From Anatilimnocola floriformis (lineage in GTDB: Bacteria; Planctomycetota; Planctomycetia; Pirellulales; Pirellulaceae): DNA of 64,000 nt. Location of the stretch: positions 1,984,001-2,048,000 of the forward strand of contig NZ_JAMLFW010000001.1 of assembly GCF_024256385.1 (NCBI RefSeq). The letters run 5' to 3'. The translations under genes were made by a program, and so were the position numbers. Position 1 is the first letter of the stretch; each line of letters opens with the position of its first letter. This document shows, one piece after another, positions 10,132 to 19,514 of this stretch. The notes under the pieces are model-generated. The model had not been told where the DNA came from, did no database searches, and worked only from the letters and a program-made list of their open reading frames with translations.

Positions 10132-10247
10132 TCATCCATTTCGTCGATCCCGCAGCGCCAGTTTGTACTCACGCTCCGATTTGCAGTTCAGCATAAGCGA
10201 GTCCCGGTCTGCACGCTGCTGGGCGAGGTAATCCAGCACCTGCTGAA
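10132..10247 (-). pseudogene. C-terminal fragment of an unrecognised operon gene
   Basis: An open frame ends with VLDYLAQQRADRDSL, NCKSEREYKLALRDRRNG and a TGA at 10132-10134, whose region overlaps the upstream side of the zinc-ribbon ORF. The 5' part stops where the dispersed repeat copy A begins (about 10248), so the N-terminus seems to have been replaced by the repeat. The composition (charged, Leu/Arg-rich) looks like real coding sequence. I do not recognise the family. Confidence 0.4.
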
Positions 10248-10517
10248 GTCTCCCTGTGCGCAACCCTCTTCGTAACAATGCTCTCTTTTTGAAATTCTCT
10301 AAGTGGCTTTGAGAGCAGCACTTGCTGATTCCGAGTCCCGTTCAGTGGCCAAAACGGTTGCAACCTTCTTCGAACTTGTGACGCATCCGGTTAACAGTGG
10401 CGCGCATTCTCTGCTCGCTCTCGAGCATTGTTGAGCAAAGTCAACGCGCCCGACCAACCGACCAAAATCGACGTAAGTTTGAGATGGCCGACGGTCCCGG
10501 CGGGGTGCAAAAAAGAA
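10248..10517. repeat. Dispersed non-coding repeat, copy A
   Basis: Begins TCCCTGTGCGCAACC and runs to GGTGCAAAAAAGAA. Its first ~170 bases match copy B (10600-10770). Its last ~165 bases match copy C (13989-14152), sharing TTAACAG.GGCGCGCATTC, TTGAGCAAAGTCAAC, GACCAAAATCGACGTAAGTTT and a GTGCAAAAAAGAA end. No coding frame is conserved between copies. Confidence 0.75.
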
Positions 10518-10599
10518 TGCACCGCAGTGTGCGGTAGCAAGCGAAATTTCTTCACCGACCAACCACTGTATTTTTGAAAAACCTCACACCGAACTAACC

Positions 10600-10770
10600 T
10601 CCCTGTGCGCAACCCTCTTCGTAACAATGCTCTCTTTTTCGATTCTTCTAAGTGCGTTTGAGAGCAGCACTTGCTGAGTTCGAGACCCATTCGGTGGCCG
10701 AAACGGTTGCAACCCTCTTCGAACTTTTAAGACAACGAGTTAACAGCGGCGCGCATTCACTGCGCTTTCT
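10600..10770. repeat. Dispersed non-coding repeat, copy B (partial)
   Basis: Starts with CTGTGCGCAACCCTCTTCG exactly as copy A does and keeps the same order (ACAATGCTCTC, GAGAGCAGCACTTGCTGA, GGTTGCAACCCTCTTCGAACTT, TTAACAGCGGCGCGCATTC). It then stops near 10770, so only the first half is present. It lies about 350 bases from copy A in direct orientation. Confidence 0.75.
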
Positions 10771-10867
10771 CGTTTCAGATTTTCGACATCCACGTTTGGC
10801 TACACACGGATTACGGTGTAGCTAATTTTCTGAACAGAGCGGTCGAATCAGGAGGTTCGAGCAAAGT

Positions 10868-11260
10868 TCAGCATCTACGGTAAAACACCTCACGAACGAA
10901 CAGAAGCGCGAAGGCGCCATGCAGCACTACCCCCGGCCACAGCAACAGGCCCACCGACTGGTTTGTCGCGCCCATGCCAACCAAGTAAATCGTGATCAAC
11001 CCGTTATAGGTTAACATCCCGAGCAGTGGACTCATCGGGCGAAAGTTGTCGTCGCGATTGAATGGCAACCTCGGCCAACAACCGACGCCGAGGGCGACCA
11101 GCGCGAAGCCGGCGACGCGACTAACTGCGAGCCCCGCTCCCACGACCTCTTCTTTCAACAAATACTGGACAAAGAGCATAGGGGCGACCATTAACGTCAG
11201 CCCCGTTACCATTTCCACGATCGCGGCTGAGACGAGTAGCCGGTGCGTCACGATATTCAT
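10868..11260 (-). CDS. Small multi-span membrane protein
   Basis: A 130-residue protein (MNIVTHRLLVSAAIVEMVTG...). I start it at the ATG ending at 11260 because the longer frame would run through the end of the next gene. Four hydrophobic stretches are visible (about residues 7-28, 42-58, 75-95 and 103-122), with charged loops such as RLPFNRDDNFRP, so a four-helix inner-membrane protein is likely. It starts 13 bases after the stop of the Pro/Gly-rich secreted protein and may share its transcript. I do not recognise a family; DoxX-like or DUF-type membrane proteins are possible relatives. Confidence 0.65.
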   Translation of the reverse strand: MNIVTHRLLVSAAIVEMVTGLTLMVAPMLFVQYLLKEEVVGAGLAVSRVAGFALVALGVGCWPRLPFNRDDNFRPMSPLLGMLTYNGLITIYLVGMGATNQSVGLLLWPGVVLHGAFALLFVREVFYRRC

Positions 11261-11273
11261 GCTGGACCGGACT

Positions 11274-12449
11274 CTACTGAGGCGGGGACAATCGTACCAG
11301 TATCCAGCGCTCCGTTTTGCTATTTTTGTGTAGCAACGCAGGGGCCTCGCCTTGGGTGAGGTTGCCCAGGCCGGCTTCCATGACATTGGTCGTGTTGCCG
11401 CCAACCGTCCATGCAATGCGTTGCGTCTTGGGGTCGACGCCGCCGTGAATTGGGTATGAGCGGTCACTCACTTCGTCCGTATAGTTACCGCGGACGACGC
11501 CCTTCGGATTGACGGCGATCTGCAGGATCAACTGTGGATGCTGCTGATCGTTTTTGACCATCGCGAACACGCCGACGGGGAGCCACTTTTCGTCGGCCGA
11601 AACCTGAGCGTCGGTGCCGGCCTGAGCGAGGTCGGAGGCCTGTTGGCTGAACTCTTCCGCGGTGCCTGCCGCCACGCCGTCGATCACCACGTTGCCGTTC
11701 AAACAGGTAACGTTGTTGCCATAGTCATACGACACCGGCTTGTTGGCGTAATTGCAATGCGCGGCGACCGCGCCCCAGGCCGCGGGAGTCCAGGCGGAAC
11801 CGGCGGACCAATTCGTGGCCTTCCAGGCATCGGCGTGTGTGGTGTGCCAGGTTGCGCTATACATGTCAGGCCGATCGAACGAGTTCCGCACGGCCGCATA
11901 ACCGGCGGCAGCTCCCGCAGCGCCTGATGCTTGCGGCTGATTGCGATTCGCGGCAGCAGCTCCGGCCGCAGCACCTTCGGCGCCCGAGGCTGGAGGTTGA
12001 TTGCGACCAGCGGCCGCCGCGCCGGCAGCAGCGCCTTCCGCGCTGGAAGGTTGAGTGTTCTTGTTGTTCAGCGCGTCAGCCCCCGCAGCTTTGTGCGGAT
12101 TCGAGGGCTGTTGCTTGCTCTCGGCCCAGTTGCCACCTGGCGGCTTACCAGCGCCGGGTCGACCCGCGGAACTGTTCCCCTCTGGCCGCCCTTCCGGCTT
12201 GCCAGGTTCCGGCCGGCCACCCTTACCGGGTTCTGCACGACCCGGTTCTGCACGACCCGGTTCTGCACGACCCGGTTGAGCTCGACCTGGTTCCGATCGG
12301 CCCAGCTCGGGCTTCCCAGCGCCGGGCCGTCCGCCACCTTGCTTCCCTTCACCGGGCCTCTCGCCGCCTTTGCGGGCCTGGCCCTGAGCGAAAGAAACCG
12401 TGAGGCATAACAACAATCCAATCGTGATTCCCAACCATTGCCGTGTCAT
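11274..12449 (-). CDS. Secreted Pro/Gly-rich protein ('mu-protocadherin'-like, planctomycete)
   Basis: A 391-residue protein with a clear signal peptide (MTRQWLGITIGLLLCLTVSF, cleavage near AQG). Residues 25-125 are low-complexity Gly/Pro/Arg/Glu with GRAEP repeats, residues 126-190 are Ala/Asn/Gln-rich, and from about 195 a compact domain follows (YSATWHTTHADAWKATNW, then WTVGGNTTNVMEAGLGNL, ILVRLSPP). Planctomycete proteins of this build are often annotated as mu-protocadherin-like; that is recollection, not a search. Start supported by AGGAATGAAG seven bases upstream. Probably an envelope or extracellular protein; no enzyme motif is seen. Confidence 0.75.
   Translation of the reverse strand: MTRQWLGITIGLLLCLTVSFAQGQARKGGERPGEGKQGGGRPGAGKPELGRSEPGRAQPGRAEPGRAEPGRAEPGKGGRPEPGKPEGRPEGNSSAGRPGAGKPPGGNWAESKQQPSNPHKAAGADALNNKNTQPSSAEGAAAGAAAAGRNQPPASGAEGAAAGAAAANRNQPQASGAAGAAAGYAAVRNSFDRPDMYSATWHTTHADAWKATNWSAGSAWTPAAWGAVAAHCNYANKPVSYDYGNNVTCLNGNVVIDGVAAGTAEEFSQQASDLAQAGTDAQVSADEKWLPVGVFAMVKNDQQHPQLILQIAVNPKGVVRGNYTDEVSDRSYPIHGGVDPKTQRIAWTVGGNTTNVMEAGLGNLTQGEAPALLHKNSKTERWILVRLSPPQ
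12226..12285. repeat. 15-bp tandem repeat inside the Pro/Gly-rich gene
   Basis: Four near-identical 15-base units (CCCGGTTCTGCACGA on the plus strand) encode the GRAEP pentapeptide repeats. Such arrays can change unit number by slippage without shifting frame. Confidence 0.85.
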
Positions 12450-12530
12450 GATTCTTCATTCCTACGAAGAGAATTCGAACAAAAGAACACAATGCACGCC
12501 GTCCAACGGTTGGGCATTTCTTTGCTGTTA

Positions 12531-13705
12531 CTATTTGCTGCTGCGAGCTTCGATCATTTTCTGAATCTGGGCCTTCACCGCTTCCATGTTAAAGCTGGCT
12601 CCCTTTTGCATCGGCGGGAACTCGACGAACGTCTCGGCGGCCTTGCTCACTTCCTTTTGCACGAACGTGAACCGCCAGAACTCGGTTGCGAACCAGTTGT
12701 AATAGGCGAGCGAACCTTCCTTCCCCTTGGGCAGGCCTGTCCGTTCAAATGGATCGAGACGAAGATTGACCAGAATCGGCCAGTCGACCTTTTCCGTCGC
12801 GCCCAGCCAGCCGCCGGGCTGATCGGTGAAGCGATACTTGTAATCGTTGATGCGGACGGCGCTGAGCGTCCCTTCAGTGAAGTAGAAGATTTCCTGGCGA
12901 TTCGACTTGGAGGTTTTCCCCGTGATCAGGTCCAGCTGGTTGTAGCCGTCGAGATGGACTTTGTAATCCGTGCCGTCCAGCTTCGCCCCCTTCTTGAGAT
13001 CGGCAACAATCGTGGAGTTGCCTGCCGCGGCGGCGAACGTCGGGAACCAATCCAGACCGGAGAAAATACCATTTTCGACCTTGCCAGCGGGCACTTTGCC
13101 GGGCCAGCGCACAATGGCTGGCGCGCGGAAGCCACCTTCCATCGCGGTCCCTTTGCCGCCGGCGAACGGCGTTTGACCACCATCGGGCCAGGTAAAGTTC
13201 TCAGCGCCGTTATCGGTGCTGAAGACGATGATCGTGTCGTTTTCCAAACCGTTGTCTTTCAAATACTTCATCACCGAGCCGACGATGTCGTCGAGCTGCG
13301 CCATGCCGGCTTCTTGAATGCTCCATCCATTTTCGGGCGTGCGGAGCGACTCGTATTTTTCCGATAGGTGCGTGATAACGTGCATCCGCGTGGGATTGAG
13401 CCAGAGAAAGAAAGGCTGATTGGCTTTACGGGCCTTGTCAACAAACTTCAGGGAGAGATCAAGGATTTCGTCGTCGACGGTTTCCATCCGCTTGGGATAG
13501 AGCGTGCCGGCGTCTTCGATCTTCTGCTTGCCGATTTTCCCCCAGCGGGGCTGCACGGTGGGATCGTCGGTTTCAGTGGCCCAAGAGTGGACCATGTTTC
13601 GCGGGCCGACGGTGGCCTTCAACGCGGGGGGATAGTTACGATGCGACGGATCTTCCATCGCATCCAAGTGATAGAGATAGCCAAAGAACTCATCGAAGCA
13701 GGATG
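12531..13705 (-). pseudogene. Sulfatase lacking its catalytic N-terminal part
   Basis: The frame from FDEFFGYLYHLDAMEDPSHR to the stop at 12531 is a classic planctomycete arylsulfatase body: PRNMVHSWAT, FFLWLNPTRMH, FSTDNGAENFTWPDGG, GGKGTAMEGGFRAPAIVRWPG and a C-terminal lid ending EARSSK. The family needs an N-terminal C/S-x-P-S-R motif whose Cys or Ser becomes formylglycine, plus metal-binding Asp residues. That region, roughly 150 residues, is missing. Upstream of about 13705 the frame continues in unrelated sequence (LIQVRAIFPTWWKVES...). The deletion is flanked by repeat copy C and the transposase. Catalytic loss is certain if the sequence is right. Confidence 0.85.
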
Positions 13706-13988
13706 AGAAAAGTAGTAAGTCCACAACGAATTCATGCTCGCTTGAGTGGCCTTCGAGTTTGCGGCAATCACTTCGGACTGATTCAACCTTCCACCAGGTC
13801 GGGAAAATGGCGCGCACCTGAATCAAACCCAAAAGCGCGACGGCCAACCGAACTGATGCTCGGCATCGACAGATTCAAAAACGACTTCTGTCCCGCCAAA
13901 GAAAACCAGAATCAACCCCATTGCGAACTGCCGAATCGAGAGAAGAGAAACGCATGTTACTGCTGCGGATCCCGCTTTGCTAGGCGCA

Positions 13989-14152
13989 GTGCTGAACCTC
14001 TTCGAACTTCTGGGTCAACTAGTTAACAGCGGCGCGCATTCTCTGCGCGCTCCCGAATGTGGTTGAGCAAAGTCAACCAGCGCCGGCACCACGACCAAAA
14101 TCGACGTAAGTTTCATATGGCCGACGCGTCCCCCGGGGTGCAAAAAAGAACC
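13989..14152. repeat. Dispersed non-coding repeat, copy C, next to the transposase
   Basis: Matches the second half of copy A over about 165 bases (CCTCTTCGAACTT ... GTTAACAGCGGCGCGCATTC ... GACCAAAATCGACGTAAGTTT ... GGTGCAAAAAAGAA). It ends 40 bases before the transposase start, so the repeat may be part of the element's left flank or a favoured insertion site. Between the truncated sulfatase (13705) and this copy I see no gene. Confidence 0.75.
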
Positions 14153-14191
14153 GACACTCACGATTCACAGCCGAAAACACAGCATAATTCG

Positions 14192-15286
14192 ATGACCAAC
14201 ATTTTTCAGTCGCTGCTGCTCGTGATCGCCGGCGCCACGCAGAAAGAGCTGGCCCGCCAGGTGAAGTACCTGAAGGTTGAGAACCAGATCCTCAGGTCGA
14301 AGTTGCCGAAACGCATCACGGTGACGATGGCGGAACGGAATCGCCTGATCAAGTTTGCCGCGAAGCTCGGCGGCAAGGTTCTACGGCAGCTGACCACCAT
14401 CGTCGCGCCGTCCACGATCCTCGGCTGGATCCGGGCCGAGAACAAGCAGAAACCGAAGAAGCGGAAGCGGGGCCGGCTGAATACGCCGGAGCAGATCCGC
14501 GAGCTCATCCTGCTGATGGCTAAGGAGAACGAATGGGGCTACACCCGGATCATGGGTGAACTCAAGAAGCTCGGGATCAAGCCACCCAGTCGGAACACCG
14601 TCAAGAAGATCCTCAAGGCCGCGGGCTTCGAACCGGGTCCACGCCGCGGCGAGGGAACCTGGGACGAGTTTCTCAAGCAGCACGCAGTATCCTTGTGGCA
14701 GTGCGACTTCTTTTCCAAGCGGATCCTGACGCTAAAGGGCATTCGCGAAGTCTTCGTCCTGGCGTTTCTGCACGTCGAGACCCGGCGGGTGATCCTCTCG
14801 CCGGCGACGTTTCATCCCAACGAAGCCTGGGTCGAGGAGCAGTCAAAGTCCTTCGTGAAACTAGCCCGCGGCCAAGGGTTACGCGTGCGAACACTCCAAC
14901 GCGACCTGGACAGCAAGTTCACAGTGACGTTTGATGCCCAACTCAAACGCAATCGGGTGAAGATTAAGAAGGGTGCCTACCGCGCCCCGAACACCAACGC
15001 ATTCGTCGAGCGGTTTGTTCAATCGATCCAGCAAGAGTGCCTCGACCGCTTCGTGATCTTTGGCGAGACGCACATGGATCATGTGTGCGAGGAGTATCTG
15101 GAGCACTACCACACCGAACGCCCACATCAGGGCGAGGGGATCGCGAACGAGTTACTCAACCGAACGAAGAAACGTGGACGACCGAAAAAACAACCTGCCC
15201 TCGACGTTTCTTTGCCGTTGAATGAAGTTCAGTGCTCGCAACGACTGGGCGGACTGCTGAAACACTATTTTAGAAAAGCTGCTTAG
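14192..15286 (+). mobile_element. DDE integrase-type transposase (IS3/IS481-like), intact
   Basis: A 364-residue transposase. I start it at ATG 14192 (MTNIFQSLLLVIAGATQKEL) because the upstream extension lies in repeat copy C. Residues 20-130 hold a Lys/Arg-rich helix-turn-helix region (STILGWIRAE, GYTRIMGELKKLGI). The rve core follows, with catalytic residues in WQCDFFS (first D), LQRDLDSKF (second D) and NAFVERFVQSIQQE (E), then the HYHTERPHQGEGI signature. It is full length for a single-ORF transposase. A related dead remnant is at 531-878. I could not define terminal inverted repeats or target duplications, so only the coding part is given. Confidence 0.88.
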
Positions 15287-15438
15287 TCTCGACCGCGCGG
15301 TGTGATGATCTTAGGACCGGAGATATGCTGGGGCCCTGATTCAACCACATCCTCACTTCACTGCGTTCGCACCCTCCTAATTTCCAGCGAGCCAAGCTCC
15401 GCCCGCACACCGAGGGGGCTCGATAAGGGCGAAAACTC

Positions 15439-16293
15439 TCAGGGCAGCGGTAAATCTTGGGGAGATGGCTTCAATTGATAAAAGCCGGACTTAAGGGATT
15501 CCGCACGTGTGAATGAGTCATTGAGATTGAGCGTGGTTTCTGCCCCGCCCAAAACGAGATATCCATCGGCTCTGATCACTCGCGCAATACGACTGAGAAT
15601 CGTGCTCTTCACGTCGTTGTCGAAATAGATCATCACATTGCGGAGTAACACGAGATCCCAAGGGGGCATGGTCGGCCACGACCGCACAAGGTTCAAATGA
15701 GAGAAGCAGACGGCCCCACGAACGCGGTCTTCGAGTTGCCAAAGGCCAGCTTCCTGTCGAAACCATTTCAGCAAGAGCGGCATCGGCAGCCCGCGGCTAA
15801 CTTCTACTTGCGAATAGCGCGCAGCACGAGAGCGAGTGAGCATCTCCTGCGAGATGTCGGTCGCTGAGAAGTTGATGTGCCAGCCAGCGAGTTCAGGGAA
15901 GTACTCGTGAAGCAGAATCGCGACCGAATAGGGCTCTTGTCCGCTCGCACTGGCGCCGCACCAGATATTCAATTGCCTCTGGAGCTGACGGCGCTCGATC
16001 AATTGCGGGAGCACGATCTTCCGCAGTGTCTCGAAGGGGTGCACGTCGCGAAAGAAACTGGTCTCGGTCGTGACCATTGCCTCGACCACTTCGGTGGCCA
16101 AGCTATTGGCCCCACTACTTCGCAATCGGTCAACCAACTGATCGACGCTTGCGATGCCGTGCCGTTGCGCCAGCGGCCAGAGGCGTGACTTAACCAAATA
16201 CTCCTTGCCTGGCTCGAGAATCAACCCGCTCTGTTCGCGCAGCAGTTTGGAGACAAATTCGTAGTTCGCAGATGTGAGCGAGATTTCAGCCAC
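15439..16293 (-). CDS. cheR: Chemotaxis protein methyltransferase CheR
   Basis: A 284-residue SAM-dependent methyltransferase that esterifies glutamates of chemoreceptors. The N-terminal helical domain (residues 1-75) is followed by TETSFFRD, the SAM-binding segment WCGASASGQEPYSVAI, the acidic loop FSATDIS, and VLLRNVMIYFD, all typical of CheR. No TPR tail and no C-terminal NWETF-binding extension is seen. Its start overlaps the cheB stop by eight bases, so the two are translationally coupled. It is the last gene of the operon. Confidence 0.95.
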   Translation of the reverse strand: MAEISLTSANYEFVSKLLREQSGLILEPGKEYLVKSRLWPLAQRHGIASVDQLVDRLRSSGANSLATEVVEAMVTTETSFFRDVHPFETLRKIVLPQLIERRQLQRQLNIWCGASASGQEPYSVAILLHEYFPELAGWHINFSATDISQEMLTRSRAARYSQVEVSRGLPMPLLLKWFRQEAGLWQLEDRVRGAVCFSHLNLVRSWPTMPPWDLVLLRNVMIYFDNDVKSTILSRIARVIRADGYLVLGGAETTLNLNDSFTRAESLKSGFYQLKPSPQDLPLP

Positions 16294-17350
16294 GGCTGAC
16301 TCTCACTCGGCGCACGATCTCACCCGCCAGCAGGGAAATGGGAAGAATCTTGTCCGCCAGACCAGCGCGAGCGACGAAGCCCGGCATCCCCCAGACCACG
16401 CTGCTGGCTTCGTCTTGAGCTAGGATTTGCCCGCCGGCAGAGCGAATCGCTTCGCAGCCTCGCAGGCCATCTTGTCCCATGCCCGTCAAGATGACGGCGA
16501 GGCAATGCGGACCATAGACACTAGCCACCGAGCGCAGCAGTGGATCTACCGCCGGACGGCAGGCATTTTCCGCCGGTTCTTGTTGTATCTTGGTGCGGAT
16601 CCGGATCCCCTCGCGTGCCAGGGTCAGGTGATAATCGCCGGGTGCGATCCAGGCCTTGCCGGGTTCAAGCTCCATCCCCGATGTGGCTTCGACAGTAGGG
16701 ATGCGGGAGTTTCCGGTCAGCCGTTCGGCCAGCATCTGCGTGAACATCGGCGGCATGTGCTGGACAATTACGATGGGAACAGGAAAGTCCACTGGCAAGG
16801 CGGCGAACAGCTCCGCAAGCGCATTCGGCCCGCCGGTAGAGGCGCCGATTGCGAGCAGGTCGATGCGGGCTGGCGCAGGCCGAGCGCTTGGAATGGAGGG
16901 TGCCGCCGGAGCTTTGACGTTGACGACACTCGGTTTTGGCTCCCGTTTGCAAAGCGCACGAATGGCGGGAATGAGTTCGCTGCGGATAACCTGCCGCGAT
17001 GCTTCCAGGCCGCCAGCTCCGCCCGGCTTAGCGAAGAAGTCGGAGGCCCCGCGGGAAAGAGCTTCAAGCGTCGCTGCGGCTCCGAGTTCCGTCTGGGAGC
17101 TGAACATGATCACGGGCGTTTGAGGATGACTACGGTGGAGGTGAGTCAGTGCCGTGAGCCCGTCCATCTCCGGCATTTCGATGTCCAGGATGACGAGATC
17201 GGGATTCAGCGTTCTCATTTGGTCGAGCGCGATCTTGCCCGTGGCAGCCGTACCGGCTACTTCGATGTCCGTCTGCGCTGCCAATTCCTCCGAGACGATT
17301 CGTCGGACAACGAAGGAATCGTCAACTACGAGGACGCGAATCGTTTCCAT
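16286..17350 (-). CDS. cheB: Chemotaxis response regulator and protein-glutamate methylesterase CheB
   Basis: A 354-residue protein. The receiver domain (1-125) has D10/D11 and phosphoacceptor D56 (LVILDIEMPEMDG), TxS-type MFSSQ and K at FFAKP. After a Pro/Ala-rich linker, the methylesterase domain (about 165-350) carries the Ser of AIGASTGGP, the His of VQHMPPMFT and the Asp of LTGMGQDGL, the catalytic triad of the family. It removes receptor methyl esters set by CheR and is normally activated by CheA phosphorylation. It lies 36 bases after the methyl-accepting protein gene. Confidence 0.95.
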   Translation of the reverse strand: METIRVLVVDDSFVVRRIVSEELAAQTDIEVAGTAATGKIALDQMRTLNPDLVILDIEMPEMDGLTALTHLHRSHPQTPVIMFSSQTELGAAATLEALSRGASDFFAKPGGAGGLEASRQVIRSELIPAIRALCKREPKPSVVNVKAPAAPSIPSARPAPARIDLLAIGASTGGPNALAELFAALPVDFPVPIVIVQHMPPMFTQMLAERLTGNSRIPTVEATSGMELEPGKAWIAPGDYHLTLAREGIRIRTKIQQEPAENACRPAVDPLLRSVASVYGPHCLAVILTGMGQDGLRGCEAIRSAGGQILAQDEASSVVWGMPGFVARAGLADKILPISLLAGEIVRRVRVSRG

Positions 17351-17386
17351 GAATCCTGATCCTCGTGGCTATCGCCTGTTCATCAA

Positions 17387-18999
17387 TTAGCTCTGCAGCT
17401 TCGTCACCAAACGTTGCAGTTCCACTGCCATACGCGCCAGTTCGTCGGCGGAGGACTTCGTGTTCGCTGCGCCACTGGTCGTACTGCGTGCAGCTTGTGC
17501 GACTCCCGTTACATTTTGCGCGATCTCGCGGCTGCCGAGGGCCGCTTCGTTCACATTGCGAGCGATTTCGGCCGTCGTAGCTGTCTGTTCTTCGACGGCG
17601 CTGGCAATGGTGCTCTGAATGTCATTGATTTGGCTGATGATCGTTCCGATCTGAGCAATCGCGTCTACGGCTCCCTTCGTGTCTGATTGGATCGCCTCGA
17701 TCTTGCGGCTAATGTCCTCCGTGGCTTTGGCGGTTTGCTTCGCAAGTTCCTTGACTTCGTTGGCAACCACGGCAAAGCCCTTGCCCGCTTCACCGGCGCG
17801 AGCCGCTTCGATGGTGGCGTTCAGCGCCAACAAATTCGTCTGCTGGGCAATCGACGTGATGACCTTGATCACATTGCCGATTTCGGCGCTGCTTGTTCCC
17901 AACTTGGAGACGGTTGCATTGGTCTTCTCTGCCACTTTGACGGCAGAGGTTGCCACACGGGCGGCCTCGTTGGCGCTCTTGGCAATCTCCTTGATGCTCG
18001 CTCCCATCTCTTCGGTGGCGCTGGCGACGGTGCCGATATTCCGGCTACCTGCTCCGCGGCAGCCGACACCACGCTGGCTTGCGAGGCCGTCTCTTCTGAA
18101 TTGGCTGCCATCTGTTGGCTGACTGACGTCAATTCTTGAGCGGCGCTGGACAGAGAATGAACCGTATTTTCCAACGAGGATTCGACTTGTTTGAGCTGGG
18201 TAATATCGGTGGCATACTTCACCACTTTGAACGGACGGCTGGCGTAATCCAGAATCGGAAAGTACGACCCTTCGATCCAAACTTCCTTGCCGCCTTTGCC
18301 CAGCCGGCGGAACCGCCCCGTCTGCTGACGGCCGGCCGCCAGGTCGAGCCAGAATTGTCGGTACGCGGCACTGCTGGCCTCGGTTGGATCGACAAACAGG
18401 CTGTGATGTTTTCCTTTGATTTCGTCAAGCCCGTAACCCATCGCCTGCAGGAAGTTCTGGTTGGCATTGACGATGACGCCGTCCAAACCGAACTCCACGA
18501 CGGCCTGCACTCGACCAATCGCCGCGACCTGGCCTTCGTAATCGGCATTCTGCAGGCGAGCCATGGTGACGTCGGTGGCGAATTTCACAATCTTGAAGGG
18601 CTTGCCGGCGCTATCGAGGATCGGACTGTACACGCCGTGGATGTAGATCTCGCGGCCACCCTTGGCGATGCGGCGGAAATCGCCGGTTATGTCCTCGCCG
18701 CGGTTCAAGCGCTGCCAGAAATCGCGATAATGATCGCTATTGCGGATCGCCTCGTCGACAAATTCGCTATGCCGCCTCCCTTTGATCTCGTCGAGCGTGT
18801 AGCCCACGCATTTCAGGAAGTTCTCGTTGGCGTGAATGATCGTACCGTCTAGCTCAAACTCGATCACCGCTTGCGAGCGTTGAATGGCGGCAATCTGACC
18901 CGCGTGATCGAGTTGCTGGCGCTGTTGGTGGGCCGTAGGCCGTTTGGCGTTGGATGTTTTGACAGCTGGCGGCGGTTTAGTCGATCGTTTCTTGCTCAT
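17387..18999 (-). pseudogene. Cytoplasmic PAS-PAS methyl-accepting chemotaxis protein, split by a frameshift
   Basis: The upstream frame encodes a Lys-rich start, then two PAS/PAC domains (about residues 40-155 and 160-275, with TIIHANENFLKCVGYTLDEI and [20 protein letters not shown]). A linker and the start of the signalling domain ([20 protein letters not shown]) follow. The second frame continues with [15 protein letters not shown] and the conserved hairpin tip [19 protein letters not shown], ending RLVTKLQS. The join needs one extra base near 18047 (GTAGCC where GTNAGCC is expected); total length would then be 538 codons. No transmembrane segment, so a soluble receptor. No slippery heptamer is present, so I treat it as a mutation or consensus error. 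Four bases separate it from cheW. Confidence 0.88.
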
Positions 19000-19004
19000 T
19001 CTCT

Positions 19005-19493
19005 TTACTCTTCGTGCAGGAGTGATGCTCGGTGTAGATCTGATTGGGATTTGGCTTCGGAAAGGTTCATTACCGAGACGATTCGCTCGGGGTCCAGAAT
19101 GACCAACAACCGGTCGGGGAGCTTGTAAGCGCCCTGAATGAACTCACGGGCCACTCCTTGGAGCGTTTCCGGTGGAAGCTCGAATTGCTGCTGCGAGACT
19201 TCAAGCACGTCGCCGATGTCGTCCACGAGCAAACTGACCGCGCCGTCGTCGGTTTGCAAAACGACGTTCACCGGTTCATTGTTCGCTCCAACGTCCGGCA
19301 AGTTCAAACGCCGTCGCAGGTCAATCGCCGTCACGATTTGTCCGCGTAAATTGATGAGTCCTCGCACCGCAGGATGCGCGAGCGGGACGCGCGTCAGCGA
19401 TTGGCTGCGGACCACCTCCTGCACTTTCAACACGTCGAGCCCATAGCACTGCTCGCCTAGATAAAAGGTGCAGAATTGTTGCGGAAGCGACAT
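19005..19493 (-). CDS. cheW: CheW-type coupling protein
   Basis: A 162-residue single-domain CheW. Recognisable segments are QFCTFYLGEQCYGLDVLKVQ, the VPLAHPAVRGLINLRGQI core that every CheW shares, and LLVDDIGDVLEVS. CheW links receptors to the kinase CheA at the receptor tip. It lies 21 bases after cheA and just before the receptor gene, as expected for one receptor-kinase core complex. Confidence 0.95.
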   Translation of the reverse strand: MSLPQQFCTFYLGEQCYGLDVLKVQEVVRSQSLTRVPLAHPAVRGLINLRGQIVTAIDLRRRLNLPDVGANNEPVNVVLQTDDGAVSLLVDDIGDVLEVSQQQFELPPETLQGVAREFIQGAYKLPDRLLVILDPERIVSVMNLSEAKSQSDLHRASLLHEE

Positions 19494-19514
19494 CGGTTAT
19501 TGATCAGTTACTCG

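Noticed and set aside
10391-10690. Minus-strand frames within the dispersed repeat copies
   Set aside because: Frames are not conserved between copies A, B and C, so the repeat is taken as non-coding.
12226-12285. Short regular repeats considered as a CRISPR array
   Set aside because: Units are contiguous 15-mers without spacers and keep a reading frame (GRAEP repeats).
18030-18065. Programmed ribosomal frameshift in the receptor gene
   Set aside because: No slippery heptamer or A/T run at the junction (GAGCAGGTAGCCGG) and no case known to me in receptors; mutation or sequence error is simpler.
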